A stretch of DNA of 64,000 bases from Phycisphaerales bacterium (GTDB taxonomy: Bacteria > Planctomycetota > Phycisphaerae > Phycisphaerales > UBA1924), in the NCBI GenBank assembly GCA_020850415.1, contig JADZER010000059.1, forward strand, positions 1 through 64,000, given 5' to 3'. This document shows positions 8,057 through 16,607 of this stretch, piece after piece. The translations under genes were made by a program, and so were the position numbers. A model generated the notes under the pieces. That model saw only the letters and a list, made by a program, of their open reading frames with translations. It searched no databases and had not been told where the DNA came from. The stretch's first letter is position 1; each line of letters starts with the position of its first letter.

Positions 8057-9142
8057 GTGCGCTCGAAAGCCGCCCAACTCGCGGACGAGGCGCTGGGGCT
8101 GTGCGCCGGCGAGGGGTTCTCGCTCGCGGGCGTCGTGCCCGTGGGTCCGAGCGCCCGGGGCGCGGAGTTCCGCGCGTGGCTCGACGCCGGCAAGCACGCC
8201 GAGATGTCCTGGCTCGCCGACCTGCTGGAGGACCGTCTGAACCCCGGGCGGCTGCTCCCCGGCGCCCGAAGCGCCGTGATCGTCGCCGACTTCTACGCGT
8301 CCCGCCCGCAGCCGGCCGAGACCCCCGAGCCCGGCGTCGGCCGGATCGCGAGGTATTGCCGCGGGCGCGACTACCACGAGGTGGTCAAGCAGCGTCTGCA
8401 CCGTGTGTGCGATGCGCTCCGGGCCCGCCACCCGGGGGCGAAGACCCGGGCGTTCTGCGACACCGCGCCGATCCAGGAGCGTGAGCTCGCCGCGGCGGCG
8501 GGGCTCGGCTGGATCGGCAAGCACACCCTCCTCATCCACCCGGCCCACGGCAGTTGGATGGTGCTCGGCGGCTTCCTGACGACCCTTGAGATGCAGCCGC
8601 CGGAGGCGCAGCGCCCCGAGCCCGACCACTGCGGCACCTGCACCCGGTGCATCGATGCGTGCCCGACGGGCGCGATCAGCCCCTACAGCGTGGACGCGGG
8701 CCGGTGCATCAGCTACCTGACCATCGAGCACGAGTCGCCGATACGGCCCGAGCTTGGGGCGCAGCTGGGGGACTGGTTCGTCGGCTGCGATGTGTGCCAG
8801 GAGGTGTGCCCGCACAACTCAGCGAGGGCGGGCGGGGCGGGCACGAGCGTTCGCGAGGACTACACGCCGCGCCGGCGGGGGTTCGATCTGCTCGAGGTCC
8901 TCGGCTGGGACGAGCCGACCCGGCGGGGGAGGTTCGCGACCAGCGCGATGAAGCGGGTCTCGCTGGAGCAGGTCAAGCGGAACGCGCTGGCGTTGCTCGA
9001 GCATGCTCGCACTGACGGGATGCACGGCGGGGACGCACGGCGCCTGGCCCTGGCGATTGACGATCTTGCGTGGGACGCGGGCCAGCCGGCGTCGGTGCGG
9101 GAGCAGGCCCGCCGGCTGGCGTTGAGGTTGGGCGGCGGCTAG
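8057..9142 (+). CDS. queG: Epoxyqueuosine reductase
   Basis: This 361-residue cobalamin- and iron-sulfur-dependent enzyme performs the last step of queuosine synthesis, reducing epoxyqueuosine in tRNA to queuosine. Two [4Fe-4S] ferredoxin-type motifs are visible: CGTCTRCIDACP (Cys192, 195, 198, 202) and CDVCQEVCP (Cys244, 247, 251). Upstream are the family segments RYCRGRDYHEVV and AGLGWIGKHTLLI, and the C-terminus carries HEAT-like helices. The GTG at 8057 gives the expected N-terminus (KAAQLADEALGLCAGEGF); longer starts would overlap the preceding gene. Its stop codon shares the palindrome CTAG at 9139-9142 with the stop of the convergent membrane-protein gene. Confidence 0.94.
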   Translation: MRSKAAQLADEALGLCAGEGFSLAGVVPVGPSARGAEFRAWLDAGKHAEMSWLADLLEDRLNPGRLLPGARSAVIVADFYASRPQPAETPEPGVGRIARYCRGRDYHEVVKQRLHRVCDALRARHPGAKTRAFCDTAPIQERELAAAAGLGWIGKHTLLIHPAHGSWMVLGGFLTTLEMQPPEAQRPEPDHCGTCTRCIDACPTGAISPYSVDAGRCISYLTIEHESPIRPELGAQLGDWFVGCDVCQEVCPHNSARAGGAGTSVREDYTPRRRGFDLLEVLGWDEPTRRGRFATSAMKRVSLEQVKRNALALLEHARTDGMHGGDARRLALAIDDLAWDAGQPASVREQARRLALRLGGG

Positions 9143-10320
9143 CGCCGGCGCACCGCCAGCCTCGCCAGCAGCACGACTAGCAGGCCCGGCACGAGGTAGA
9201 ACTCCTCGAGCAGGATGAAGCCCATCCAGTAGAACGGGGCCGCCACGCCCACGGCGGCGCAGAGCACCAGCAGCTTCCGACGCCCGCGCGTGCCGCCGAG
9301 CCCCGAGTGCCCGCCGGGCGTGGGGATCACGCACAGCCAGACATACGCCGGGAACACCAGGCCGTAGAACGCCATGAACAGCCGGTAGTAGAGCTCCGGC
9401 GAGGTGAACGATGCGCCGAACGCGGGCAGGTCGGGCCAGTAGTCCAGCAGCGTGGTCCCCACCATCGCCGCCGCGACGAGGGAGGCGGTGGCGACCCACG
9501 GCCACACGCGCCGTGGGCGCACGCGTCCGATCTCGCGCAGGTGCACCAACGCGGTGAAGGCGAGCTGGGCCCCGATGTGGAGGAAGATCACGCCCCGCAT
9601 GGTCTGCGAGCGGTTCACCGAGTCGACGAGCCTGGGGATGTCGCCGCCGTAGGCGAGCGTGAAGAGGATCATCACCAGGAAGAACCCGCCGAAGCCGATG
9701 GTGAACGCGGCGCGGCGGCTGCGGTCGTGGAGCATCTCCGCGGCCCGCAGGAAGGTCGGGTCCAGGTACGGGCAGAGCGCGAACCCGAACACGCATACCG
9801 GCGCGAGCCAGAGCAGGTCCATGGTCGGGGCGGCCGGGGCGGTCGGCGCGGGGGCCCCGAGCGAGCCGGCCCGCCATGCCATCACGGCGCACCCGACGGA
9901 GAGCACCCAGACGGCCGCCGCGAGCCACCTGGCCCGGGCGGCCGAGGTCGCGACCGCCGCCGCGGCGACCAGCACGAGCAGGGCCCCTGAGCCGGCCTGA
10001 AGGAAGCCCGCCCAGTTGCACAGCACCGCGAGGAAGTAAGCCTGGAACACCACGGTGACGATGGCGAAGGCCCGCACGGCGTCGCGGTGTTTTTCGAGGA
10101 GGGCCCGGGGCTGGTGTCGCCCGGTGAGCACCCAGCCCATGGCCGCGGCGCCGATGACATTGGGCAGGGCGAAGACGACGAACCCCCACACGCCGAAATC
10201 CCGCACGAGGAGTGCGGGCAGGAACATCCCGATGCACCAGGTCCACGAGCAGGCCAGGTAGACGGCCCAGCCGAGCGTGACGGGCAGCGAGACGGGGCTT
10301 TCGCGGGGTTGGTGGCTCAC
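9139..10320 (-). CDS. Polytopic inner-membrane protein, unknown function
   Basis: The 393-residue protein consists mostly of hydrophobic helices (about ten), beginning with VTLGWAVYLACSWTWCIGMF and ending with a transmembrane helix and the basic tail LAVRRR. The first two helices and the loop DFGVWGFVVFALPNVIG loosely recall the start of sodium/solute symporters of the LeuT fold, but I cannot assign a family or substrate. The start codon is GTG at 10320; the next in-frame Met residues fall inside helices. It converges on queG, with which it shares four bases, and diverges from the pyroglutamyl-peptidase-like gene. Confidence 0.8.
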   Translation of the reverse strand: MSHQPRESPVSLPVTLGWAVYLACSWTWCIGMFLPALLVRDFGVWGFVVFALPNVIGAAAMGWVLTGRHQPRALLEKHRDAVRAFAIVTVVFQAYFLAVLCNWAGFLQAGSGALLVLVAAAAVATSAARARWLAAAVWVLSVGCAVMAWRAGSLGAPAPTAPAAPTMDLLWLAPVCVFGFALCPYLDPTFLRAAEMLHDRSRRAAFTIGFGGFFLVMILFTLAYGGDIPRLVDSVNRSQTMRGVIFLHIGAQLAFTALVHLREIGRVRPRRVWPWVATASLVAAAMVGTTLLDYWPDLPAFGASFTSPELYYRLFMAFYGLVFPAYVWLCVIPTPGGHSGLGGTRGRRKLLVLCAAVGVAAPFYWMGFILLEEFYLVPGLLVVLLARLAVRRR

Positions 10321-10416
10321 GGACCGATAGTCTAGGAATCCGGACGATTCCCCGCGCGCGGGGCTTGGCCCCCGGCCCGCGATCGGTCACAATGGCCCGG
10401 CACCCGGAGCCCCACC

Positions 10417-11247
10417 ATGCGGCGGACGATCCCTCTCACCCCGGCGGTCATCGTGGCGACCCTGACCGCGGGCGCGCTGGCCGACTTTTCCCGCAACATC
10501 ATGATCACCGGGTACTGGCCCGAGACCAACAACATGGTCCGGCGCTTCAGCACCAACGCGGACCAGAACCCCGACGGCTGGGTGGGCTCCGACTGGGAGG
10601 GGCGCGGGTACAACATCTACTCGTTCTTCCCCGAGTTCCCCGATGGGGTCGGCCAGGGCGAGGGGGACTTCGAGGTCGACTACCAGGACACGGTGGCGGA
10701 CTGGATCCGGGTCACCGAGCAGATCAGGCCGGCCGCCATCATCACCTTCAGCCGGGGCAGCCGCGGCAACAACTGGGAGATCGAGAGCCACCACCGGCTG
10801 CGGGCGCCGGAGCAGTGGGCGGCGGACTACACGGACCCGTTCCGTCCCACGCTCGACATGCCGATCTACAACTCGAACCTGCAGATCGGCGACGAGGTGT
10901 TCAGCTCGCTTCCGATGGAGGCGATCCGCGACGCGGTCGACGGGGCGGGGGTGGTGGATCAGGTGTACATCGACTGGGACCAGACCGGGGGCAACTTCCT
11001 CTCGGAGTTCATCGGGCTCCACGGGGTGTGGTACAACTCGCTGAACAACACGCACGACGCCGCGTGGGAGAACTTCGCCGCCGGCCACATCCATGTCGGG
11101 ATCGGCACGCCGCTGGAGTCGGCGATGGCGGCGACGGACATCACGCTGCGGGAGCTGACGGCGTATCTCGACACCGTGATCCCGGCGCCGGGCACGGCGG
11201 CTCTGTTGGCGCCCGTGATCTTGGGGCTCGGGCGCCGTCGCCGGTGA
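10417..11247 (+). CDS. Exported pyroglutamyl-peptidase-I-like protein with Cys-to-Ser change and PEP-CTERM-like tail
   Basis: The 276-residue product starts with a signal peptide (RRTIPLTPAVIVATLTAGALA) followed by IMITGYWPETNNMV. This resembles the ITGFGPF start of pyroglutamyl peptidase I (family C15). A Glu-bearing segment WEIES (Glu121/123) follows a strand IITFSRGSRG. The segment GGNFLSEF (Ser196) aligns with the catalytic AGxYLCxF motif, and AAGHIHVG (His226) matches the catalytic-His motif. The nucleophile Cys is therefore Ser here. The C-terminus IPAPGTAALLAPVILGLGRR is a Pro-Gly motif, one hydrophobic helix and an Arg-rich end, as in PEP-CTERM-like sorting signals. Known C15 enzymes are cytoplasmic and remove N-terminal pyroglutamate. 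Activity of this exported Ser variant is uncertain. The family assignment is from my own motif alignment. Confidence 0.6.
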   Translation: MRRTIPLTPAVIVATLTAGALADFSRNIMITGYWPETNNMVRRFSTNADQNPDGWVGSDWEGRGYNIYSFFPEFPDGVGQGEGDFEVDYQDTVADWIRVTEQIRPAAIITFSRGSRGNNWEIESHHRLRAPEQWAADYTDPFRPTLDMPIYNSNLQIGDEVFSSLPMEAIRDAVDGAGVVDQVYIDWDQTGGNFLSEFIGLHGVWYNSLNNTHDAAWENFAAGHIHVGIGTPLESAMAATDITLRELTAYLDTVIPAPGTAALLAPVILGLGRRRR

Positions 11248-11250
11248 GGG

Positions 11251-11976
11251 CTACTTGAGCCGCCCGCGGATCCGCTGGTGCCCCTTGGGCGTGATGTGGA
11301 AGGTCGCGACGCACTTGCCGACGCGGCGCTCCTTCGAGCCCGGGGTGGTGATCGCCTGCACGACCTCCATGTCCAGGGTCGCGTTGAACTCCCCCCCGCC
11401 CGCGACGAGCGCCTCGATGTCCTCGCGCGGCTTGATCCGGTAGATCGCCGGCCCGAGGCAGGGGCGCATGAACTTGTACTCGAGGTTTTTGCAGACCACC
11501 GTGTAGTCCCCGCCGCAGTAGCCGAAGACATAGCTCCCCCCGGCGATCTCCGAGTTGCCCAGGAGGGCGGCGCCGGCCATGGCGTTGTACCAGTTGCGGT
11601 TGAACCGGCGGAAGGGCAGCTCCGCGTGGAAGGTCTCGTCGTCGAGCTTGCGCATCCGGATCCCGGAGTGGAACGCGTAGGGCAGCCAGATCATCGAGCA
11701 CACGCGGTGCCAGAAGTTGTTGCGGGTGCTCAGGCGGCTCACGAACGCCTCGAGCCTGACGAAGAGCGACCGGCGTTCCCGCCGGGGCGGCTTGCGGTGT
11801 GGGGAGGGGGGCCGCTTGTCGCCGGGCCCGGGGGCCGCCGGCGCACCTTCCCCGCCGGGCGAGGTCGGCTCGTCGGCGCGCTCGTTGGCGGGCTCGTCGG
11901 CATCGGGCGAACCGGCGTCGGTCTGGTCGGGGATGATCGCGTTCTGGCTGGTCACTGGCGGGTCTCGGCCCATCAT
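11251..11976 (-). CDS. Hot-dog-fold thioesterase-like protein (DUF4442-like)
   Basis: The 241-residue protein has a disordered, Pro/Glu/Asp-rich N-terminal third (to about residue 70). A domain then follows with FNRNWYNAMAGAALLGNSEI, a glycine-rich strand, and a KNLEYKFMRPCLGPAIYRI strand, the pattern of DUF4442/YiiD-type hot-dog proteins. Such proteins act on, or bind, acyl-CoA or acyl-ACP thioesters in the cytoplasm. The start is one of two adjacent ATGs (11976 or 11973); a GTG at codon 8 (VTSQN) is an alternative. It lies 18 nt downstream of the MBL-fold hydrolase gene, so the two are probably one transcript. It converges on the pyroglutamyl-peptidase-like gene with 3 nt between stops. Confidence 0.65.
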   Translation of the reverse strand: MMGRDPPVTSQNAIIPDQTDAGSPDADEPANERADEPTSPGGEGAPAAPGPGDKRPPSPHRKPPRRERRSLFVRLEAFVSRLSTRNNFWHRVCSMIWLPYAFHSGIRMRKLDDETFHAELPFRRFNRNWYNAMAGAALLGNSEIAGGSYVFGYCGGDYTVVCKNLEYKFMRPCLGPAIYRIKPREDIEALVAGGGEFNATLDMEVVQAITTPGSKERRVGKCVATFHITPKGHQRIRGRLK

Positions 11977-11994
11977 ACGCCCGGGGGACCCGGC

Positions 11995-12984
11995 TCAGGC
12001 CGAGGGGCCGGGGGCGGGGGTCAGGTCGAACCAACCCTTCGCGTTGGGGCTCGCGGTCATCACGGGCGTGTTCGGGTCGTGGTCCAGCACCAGCGTCCAC
12101 CCGAGCCGGGCCGCGGCGTCGAGATACCAACGGCGCGAGACCATGCTTGTGTACGGCTCGACATCGTACGAGAGGCTGTAGGCCTGCCCCAGGTGCCAGG
12201 CGGTGGGCATAACATCGGGGGTGAACACGACCGGACGGCCCTGCACATCCGTGAAGCCGATGGCCTGCTGGCCCCAGGTGTGACCCGGTGTGAGCATCAC
12301 CCACACCCCGGGCTCGGTCTCGGTCCGCCGGACCTCGGCCGCGGCCCGGGGCAGCTCGTCGCGGTGGGGGATGTACCCCGGCGCAAACGGCGGGGCCGAC
12401 TCGACCAGGCGCAGCTTCGGCGCGATCGGGAGCAGATGGTCCCGGTAGTAGGTCCGCGTCATCACCGAGTTGTTCGCGAGCGCGTCCCGCCACTCCCGCG
12501 CCTGCGCCCAGACCCGCGCGTTCGGGAAGGTCAGCTTCACCTCCGGGCAGTCCCCCGAGGCCTCCCCCGGCCCGGCGGTCCAGTCGGGCGTCTCGCCGGG
12601 GCGGCAGCGTCTCGTGAGCCCGCCCGCGTGGTCAAAGTGCAGGTGGGTGACGATCGCGGCGTCGATCTCCGCCGGGTCCACGCCGGCCTCGATCACCGCC
12701 GTCTCGACCGTGCGCTCTTCGAGATTGAAGATCGCGCGCATCTTGGGGTCGAGCTTGTCGCCGGTCCCGGCCTCGATGAGCACCCGGCGCGGGCGGCCGA
12801 GCTGCGGGTCGGCCGTCTCGCTCTCGAGCAGCAGGCAGTTGTGCGTTAGGGCGACCCGGTTCTGGTCGTCGGGCTTGAGCGTCCGCGTCCAGACCGACCG
12901 GGGGATGAGGCCGAACATCGAGCCGCCGTCCAGGCACAGGCGCCCGGCGTTGAGCAGTGTCCAGCGGTAGCGGGTGTCCTTCAT
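11995..12984 (-). CDS. Metallo-beta-lactamase-fold hydrolase
   Basis: The 329-residue cytoplasmic protein has the binuclear metal signature THLHFDHAGG (His114, His116, Asp118, His119). Downstream metal ligands are in LTPGHTWGQQA and the VLDHDPN segment. The family hydrolyses lactones, esters or thioesters; the layout, with a long insert between the first and second metal motif, is seen in lactonase-like and quinohemoprotein-associated MBL proteins, but no substrate can be given. The ATG at 12984 is the only good start. It is followed by the thioesterase-like gene after 18 nt. An MBL hydrolase beside a hot-dog protein suggests a shared acyl-ester or thioester pathway; this is inference. Confidence 0.88.
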   Translation of the reverse strand: MKDTRYRWTLLNAGRLCLDGGSMFGLIPRSVWTRTLKPDDQNRVALTHNCLLLESETADPQLGRPRRVLIEAGTGDKLDPKMRAIFNLEERTVETAVIEAGVDPAEIDAAIVTHLHFDHAGGLTRRCRPGETPDWTAGPGEASGDCPEVKLTFPNARVWAQAREWRDALANNSVMTRTYYRDHLLPIAPKLRLVESAPPFAPGYIPHRDELPRAAAEVRRTETEPGVWVMLTPGHTWGQQAIGFTDVQGRPVVFTPDVMPTAWHLGQAYSLSYDVEPYTSMVSRRWYLDAAARLGWTLVLDHDPNTPVMTASPNAKGWFDLTPAPGPSA

Positions 12985-13005
12985 GGCCGCATGGTACCCG
13001 TGGCC

Positions 13006-14634
13006 CTACCGCCCGGGCGCGAACGGGCCCCCCCCAAGGCGCGGCCTGGCGGTCGGCGTCGAGAGGCGGAAGAACTCGAACGACGCGTCCGCCCGACGCC
13101 CCGAGCCCGGGGTGCAGGCGACGAGCCCGACCTGGATCTCACCGAAGTCGGCGGCGAGGGGGATGCCGACCGGCCACCAGTTCTCGCCGTTGGCGCTGAC
13201 CGAACACTCGTAGGTCCTGCCGCGCTTGGTGATCTTCATCCAGACCGAGTCGCCGATCGTGTTGGGGAAGTCCTGGTTCTCCGGGCGCCCGCCCAGCTCG
13301 CGGGTGACGAGCCACCGGCGCCCGCCGACGAACGCGTTGCTCAGGCGGATGTAGTTGTTGTGGTCCTGCCACACCACCAGCCCCACCTGGTCGAAGCCCT
13401 GACGCACGACGAAGTCGGTCTTGGTCACGATCTCGAAATCGCCCGGCGCGGGGGTGGTGAGGAAGATGTTGCGCAGGTCGAACCGCTCGCCCCAGACATT
13501 GCCCTCCTGCGTGGTGATGACCAGCTTGCCCTCGCGGAGCTTCCACGCCCCGCCGTCCTCGTTGACGATGGTCCACCGGTCGCGGCTGAGGTCCCGGCCG
13601 TCGAACTCGTCGCCCGAGCCCGCCGGCCAGGCGGGAGCACCCGAGGGCAGCTCCTGCGCCAGCGTCGTGGGGCCGTCCACCTGCACCCTTACGCCGAACT
13701 TCGGGTCAGTCACATACCGGATCCGGTCCACGGCGATCTGCCGGTCGTCGCCGCCCTTGAGCTGCTGGTGCGTGTGGTAGACGATGAAGTGCTCCCGCCC
13801 GTCGGGCGAGGTTGTTACGGCGTTGTGCCCGGGCCCGGAGACGAGGTTGCTGCGCGACAGGACCGGCAGCCCGTGCGGCTTGAGCCACGGCCCGGTCGGC
13901 GAGTCGGCCACCGCGTACGCCACCGAGTACTCCGGCATGTCGTACCCCGGCGACGAGTAGTACATGATGTACTTGTTCCCCTGGCGCACCACATACGGCG
14001 CCTCGTTCCACTTCTTCTCCCACTCCTGGCCGGGGTCGATGCACAGCGTCGCCGGGCCCGACACCTTGGTCAGCGACCGGTCCAGCGGCACGACCGAGAT
14101 GCTCCCGTGGGCGTAGTAGAGGTACCCCTTCCCGTCCTGGTCGATGAAGGTGTGGGCGTCGATCGCCATGTCCCCCGAGTCGTACATGGGCGCGGCCACA
14201 TCCTTGAACGGCCCCAGCGGGCTCGTCGCCTCCGCCACGCAGATGCGGTGCGCCCGGGCGCTGCCCTCCTGGGCGTCCTTGGGCTGGGCGTTGTAGTAGA
14301 GCAGGTAGCGCGAACCGGACTTCACGATGCACGGGGCCCAGAAGTCCCGTTGCGCCCAGCCCGAATCGGTCTTCTGGTAGGCAAGCCCGCGGAACTGCCA
14401 CCGCACCATGTCCTTGGAGGTCCACACCCCGAACCCGCGCCCGGGGAACGAGGTGCTGTACAGGTAGTACACCCCGTTGTCGAGCAGGATGTCGGGGTCG
14501 GCCCCCTTGAGGTCCAGCGGGTTGGCGAACGAGGTCGCTCGCGCCTCCGGCGCGACCTGCGCCGCGGCCTGACGGGCGGCGCCGCCGATCCACATCGCCG
14601 CCCCGATCACGAAAAGCACGGACAGTCGTGTCAT
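13006..14634 (-). CDS. Secreted GH43-family glycosidase with C-terminal beta-sandwich
   Basis: The 542-residue product starts with a signal peptide (about residues 1-26, ending AAAQVA). A five-bladed GH43 propeller follows: GADPDILLDNGVYYLYST supplies the general-base Asp, DAHTFIDQDGKGYLYYAHG the pKa-modulating region, and NEAPYVVRQGNKY the proton-donor Glu. The last 200 residues (DEFDGRDLSRDRWTIVNEDG...) form a concanavalin-like sandwich of the DUF1349/xylosidase C-terminal type. GH43 enzymes release arabinose or xylose from plant or algal polysaccharides. An aaggagga Shine-Dalgarno site 8 nt before the ATG at 14634 fixes the start. A second GH43 gene lies on the same strand beyond the acetyltransferase. 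The promoter probably lies in the 66-nt gap upstream, which contains tatatat. Confidence 0.9.
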   Translation of the reverse strand: MTRLSVLFVIGAAMWIGGAARQAAAQVAPEARATSFANPLDLKGADPDILLDNGVYYLYSTSFPGRGFGVWTSKDMVRWQFRGLAYQKTDSGWAQRDFWAPCIVKSGSRYLLYYNAQPKDAQEGSARAHRICVAEATSPLGPFKDVAAPMYDSGDMAIDAHTFIDQDGKGYLYYAHGSISVVPLDRSLTKVSGPATLCIDPGQEWEKKWNEAPYVVRQGNKYIMYYSSPGYDMPEYSVAYAVADSPTGPWLKPHGLPVLSRSNLVSGPGHNAVTTSPDGREHFIVYHTHQQLKGGDDRQIAVDRIRYVTDPKFGVRVQVDGPTTLAQELPSGAPAWPAGSGDEFDGRDLSRDRWTIVNEDGGAWKLREGKLVITTQEGNVWGERFDLRNIFLTTPAPGDFEIVTKTDFVVRQGFDQVGLVVWQDHNNYIRLSNAFVGGRRWLVTRELGGRPENQDFPNTIGDSVWMKITKRGRTYECSVSANGENWWPVGIPLAADFGEIQVGLVACTPGSGRRADASFEFFRLSTPTARPRLGGGPFAPGR

Positions 14635-14700
14635 CTGGGAGTCCTCCTTGCCGCCAGTATATATGCTGCCCGGGAGCAGGACCGAGCCACGGAGACGCTG
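14635..14700. promoter_or_regulatory. Divergent promoter region between GH43 and GNAT genes
   Basis: The 66-nt gap contains agtatatatgct (14656-14667), the only A/T-rich stretch nearby and a plausible -10 element. On the minus strand TATACT lies about 20 nt before the GH43 start. No convincing -35 box is seen for either direction. Confidence 0.3.
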
Positions 14701-15519
14701 ATGCCCCGCCTGGAAGACCGTCAGATCGGCGAGATGAACGAGCAGCGCCAGGCCCGGGCGATCCGGGATCTGGCGGACGAAAGCATCCCGATTGGCGCCG
14801 GCTTCGCGACATTCAGCCCCGGGGTCGCGTGGATCAACCACGCCACACGCGTCGGGTTCGGGGTGGATGTCGGGGAGACGGAGCTCGATCGGATGGAGGC
14901 GTTCTACGGGGAGCGGGGGGTGACGCCGAAGATCGAGCTCACGACCTTCGCGACCGAGTCGTTTCTCGGGGCGCTGGCTCGGCGGGGGTACACGACGGAG
15001 AACTTCGAGAATGTGCTGGCGCGGCCGCTCGACCCGGCGGAGGACCCGTTCTGCGCGATGACCCATCCGCGCGACCCGGCCGTTGAGATCCGTCGGACCG
15101 ACCCGGCCGACGAGGGGGCGTGCCGGGCGCACGCGGTGGTGGTCACGCGGGAGTTCTGCGCGGGCGAGGTTCCCGAGGAGCACATCGCGATGGCGGTGCG
15201 GGCGCTCCGGCACCCGCGCTCGGTGGGCTTCACGGCGTGGGTGGGGGGCGAGCTGGTGGCGGGGTCGGGCATGGAGATCTTCGCGTCGGGCGGGGAGCGG
15301 ATCTGCTCGCTGTGGGGCACGGCGGTGCGGGAGCCCTACCGGCGGCGCGGCATCCAGCAGGCGCTCATCGCCCGGCGACTGGCGTGGGCGGTGGAGCAGG
15401 GCTGCTCGGCGGCGATCATCGAGAGCAAGCCCGGCGTGGCGACCGAGCGCAACGCGGCCCGTATGGGGTTTGCGCTGGCGTATGTCCGCGTCTGCATGGC
15501 CAAGGGCCCGCCCGCCTAG
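14701..15519 (+). CDS. GNAT-family N-acetyltransferase
   Basis: The 272-residue product has an N-terminal helical half (MPRLEDRQIGEMNEQRQARA...) and a C-terminal GNAT domain. The acetyl-CoA pyrophosphate-binding motif is VREPYRRRGIQQALIARRL (Q/RxxGxG/A type), preceded by the strand ICSLWGTAV and followed by ATERNAARMGFALAYVRVCM. It transfers an acetyl group to an amine of unknown identity in the cytoplasm. The ATG at 14701 lies 66 nt from the divergent GH43 gene. Its stop overlaps the stop of the convergent second GH43 gene in a shared CTAG at 15516-15519. Confidence 0.85.
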   Translation: MPRLEDRQIGEMNEQRQARAIRDLADESIPIGAGFATFSPGVAWINHATRVGFGVDVGETELDRMEAFYGERGVTPKIELTTFATESFLGALARRGYTTENFENVLARPLDPAEDPFCAMTHPRDPAVEIRRTDPADEGACRAHAVVVTREFCAGEVPEEHIAMAVRALRHPRSVGFTAWVGGELVAGSGMEIFASGGERICSLWGTAVREPYRRRGIQQALIARRLAWAVEQGCSAAIIESKPGVATERNAARMGFALAYVRVCMAKGPPA

Positions 15520-16607
15520 CGGTCGGGCGCGCCCGGCGGCCGGGCCGCGACGCCCTCGAAGGTGATCTTCACCGGCGCGATCGTCCCATCCTCGTTGAAC
15601 CGCATCTCGTCGATGCAGACCTCGCGGTGGTTGCCGTTGGTGTCGCCCAGCGGGCGCCGGTGGTAGACGATGTACCAGGTGTCTGAGCCGGGGACGGGGA
15701 TGACGGAGTGGTGGCCGGCGCCGGTGGCGACCTCCGGGTCCTGCTGGAGGACTTTGCCGATGCGTTCGAAGGGGCCGAGCGGGGAGTCGGCCATCGCGTA
15801 GGCGACGGAGTAGTTGGGGCCGCCCCAGCCGCCCTCGGACCACATGAGGTAGTAGCGGTCGCGTCCGTCGATCGGGCGCTTGAAGACGAACGGCCCTTCG
15901 ACATACTGCTCGGGGGTGATCTCCTTGAAGGTCTGGCCGTCCTCGAAGGGCTGGAGGCTGAGGAGGTCGGGGGCGAGGCGCACCACATTGCAGTGGCGCC
16001 AGCCGCCGTAGTACATGTAGACCTGGCCGTCGTCGTCGCGGAAGACGAACTGGTCGATGGGCTGGGCGCCGTTGTGGAAGGCGTTGATGAGGGGCTTGCC
16101 GAGGGCGTCCTTGAAGGGGCCGGCGGGGTTGTCGGCGACGGCGACGCCGATGCCGCCCTCCTCAGCGTCGCTCTGGATGTCGTTGACGCCGAAGAAGAGG
16201 TAGTACTGGTCGTTGGCGTGGATGACCGAGGGGGCCCAGAGGGCGAACTCGCCCCAGGCGATGTCGTCGAGGTCGAGCACGCGGGGGTGCCTGGTCCAGT
16301 GGACCAGGTCCTTGGAGCTGAACGCGTCGAGCCAGGTCTGCTTGAGGTACTGCGGGTTGATCGCGTGCTTCTGGCGCTCGCTGAGCTGGTCGGCGCTCGG
16401 TCGCGTCGGGGGCTCGCCGTGGTCGTCCGAGTAGGTGGGGTAGATCCAGTAGGTGTCGGCGTAGACGATGGCCTCGGGGTCGGCGTACCAGCCGTCGAAG
16501 ACCGGGTTGCCCGAGAGCCCCTTCTCCTTGAACTCGGGCCGGACGGCCTGGGCCGCGGCGGCGGCGGTGGCGAGCATGCTCAGTATCAGGGGGCGGGTCG
16601 GGTGCAT
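15516..16607 (-). CDS. Secreted GH43-family glycosidase
   Basis: The 363-residue product has a short signal peptide (MHPTRPLILSMLATAAAAAQA) and a single GH43 propeller. NPVFDGWYADPEAIVYADTY carries the base Asp, FALWAPSVIHANDQYYLFF the second blade, PIDQFVFRDDDGQVYMYYGG the Asp of the active site, and EGPFVFKRPIDGRDRYYLMW the likely acid Glu. It lacks the C-terminal sandwich of the neighbouring GH43, so the two are not simple duplicates. Probable role: extracellular or periplasmic removal of arabinosyl or xylosyl units. The ATG at 16607 starts the signal peptide; the frame is open 27 codons upstream without a good start. Its stop shares CTAG with the convergent GNAT gene. Confidence 0.9.
   Translation of the reverse strand: MHPTRPLILSMLATAAAAAQAVRPEFKEKGLSGNPVFDGWYADPEAIVYADTYWIYPTYSDDHGEPPTRPSADQLSERQKHAINPQYLKQTWLDAFSSKDLVHWTRHPRVLDLDDIAWGEFALWAPSVIHANDQYYLFFGVNDIQSDAEEGGIGVAVADNPAGPFKDALGKPLINAFHNGAQPIDQFVFRDDDGQVYMYYGGWRHCNVVRLAPDLLSLQPFEDGQTFKEITPEQYVEGPFVFKRPIDGRDRYYLMWSEGGWGGPNYSVAYAMADSPLGPFERIGKVLQQDPEVATGAGHHSVIPVPGSDTWYIVYHRRPLGDTNGNHREVCIDEMRFNEDGTIAPVKITFEGVAARPPGAPDR

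Noticed and set aside
14635..15843. Open frame extending upstream of the first GH43 gene
   Set aside because: The extension is antisense to the GNAT gene. The strong aaggagga site and signal peptide place the start at 14634.
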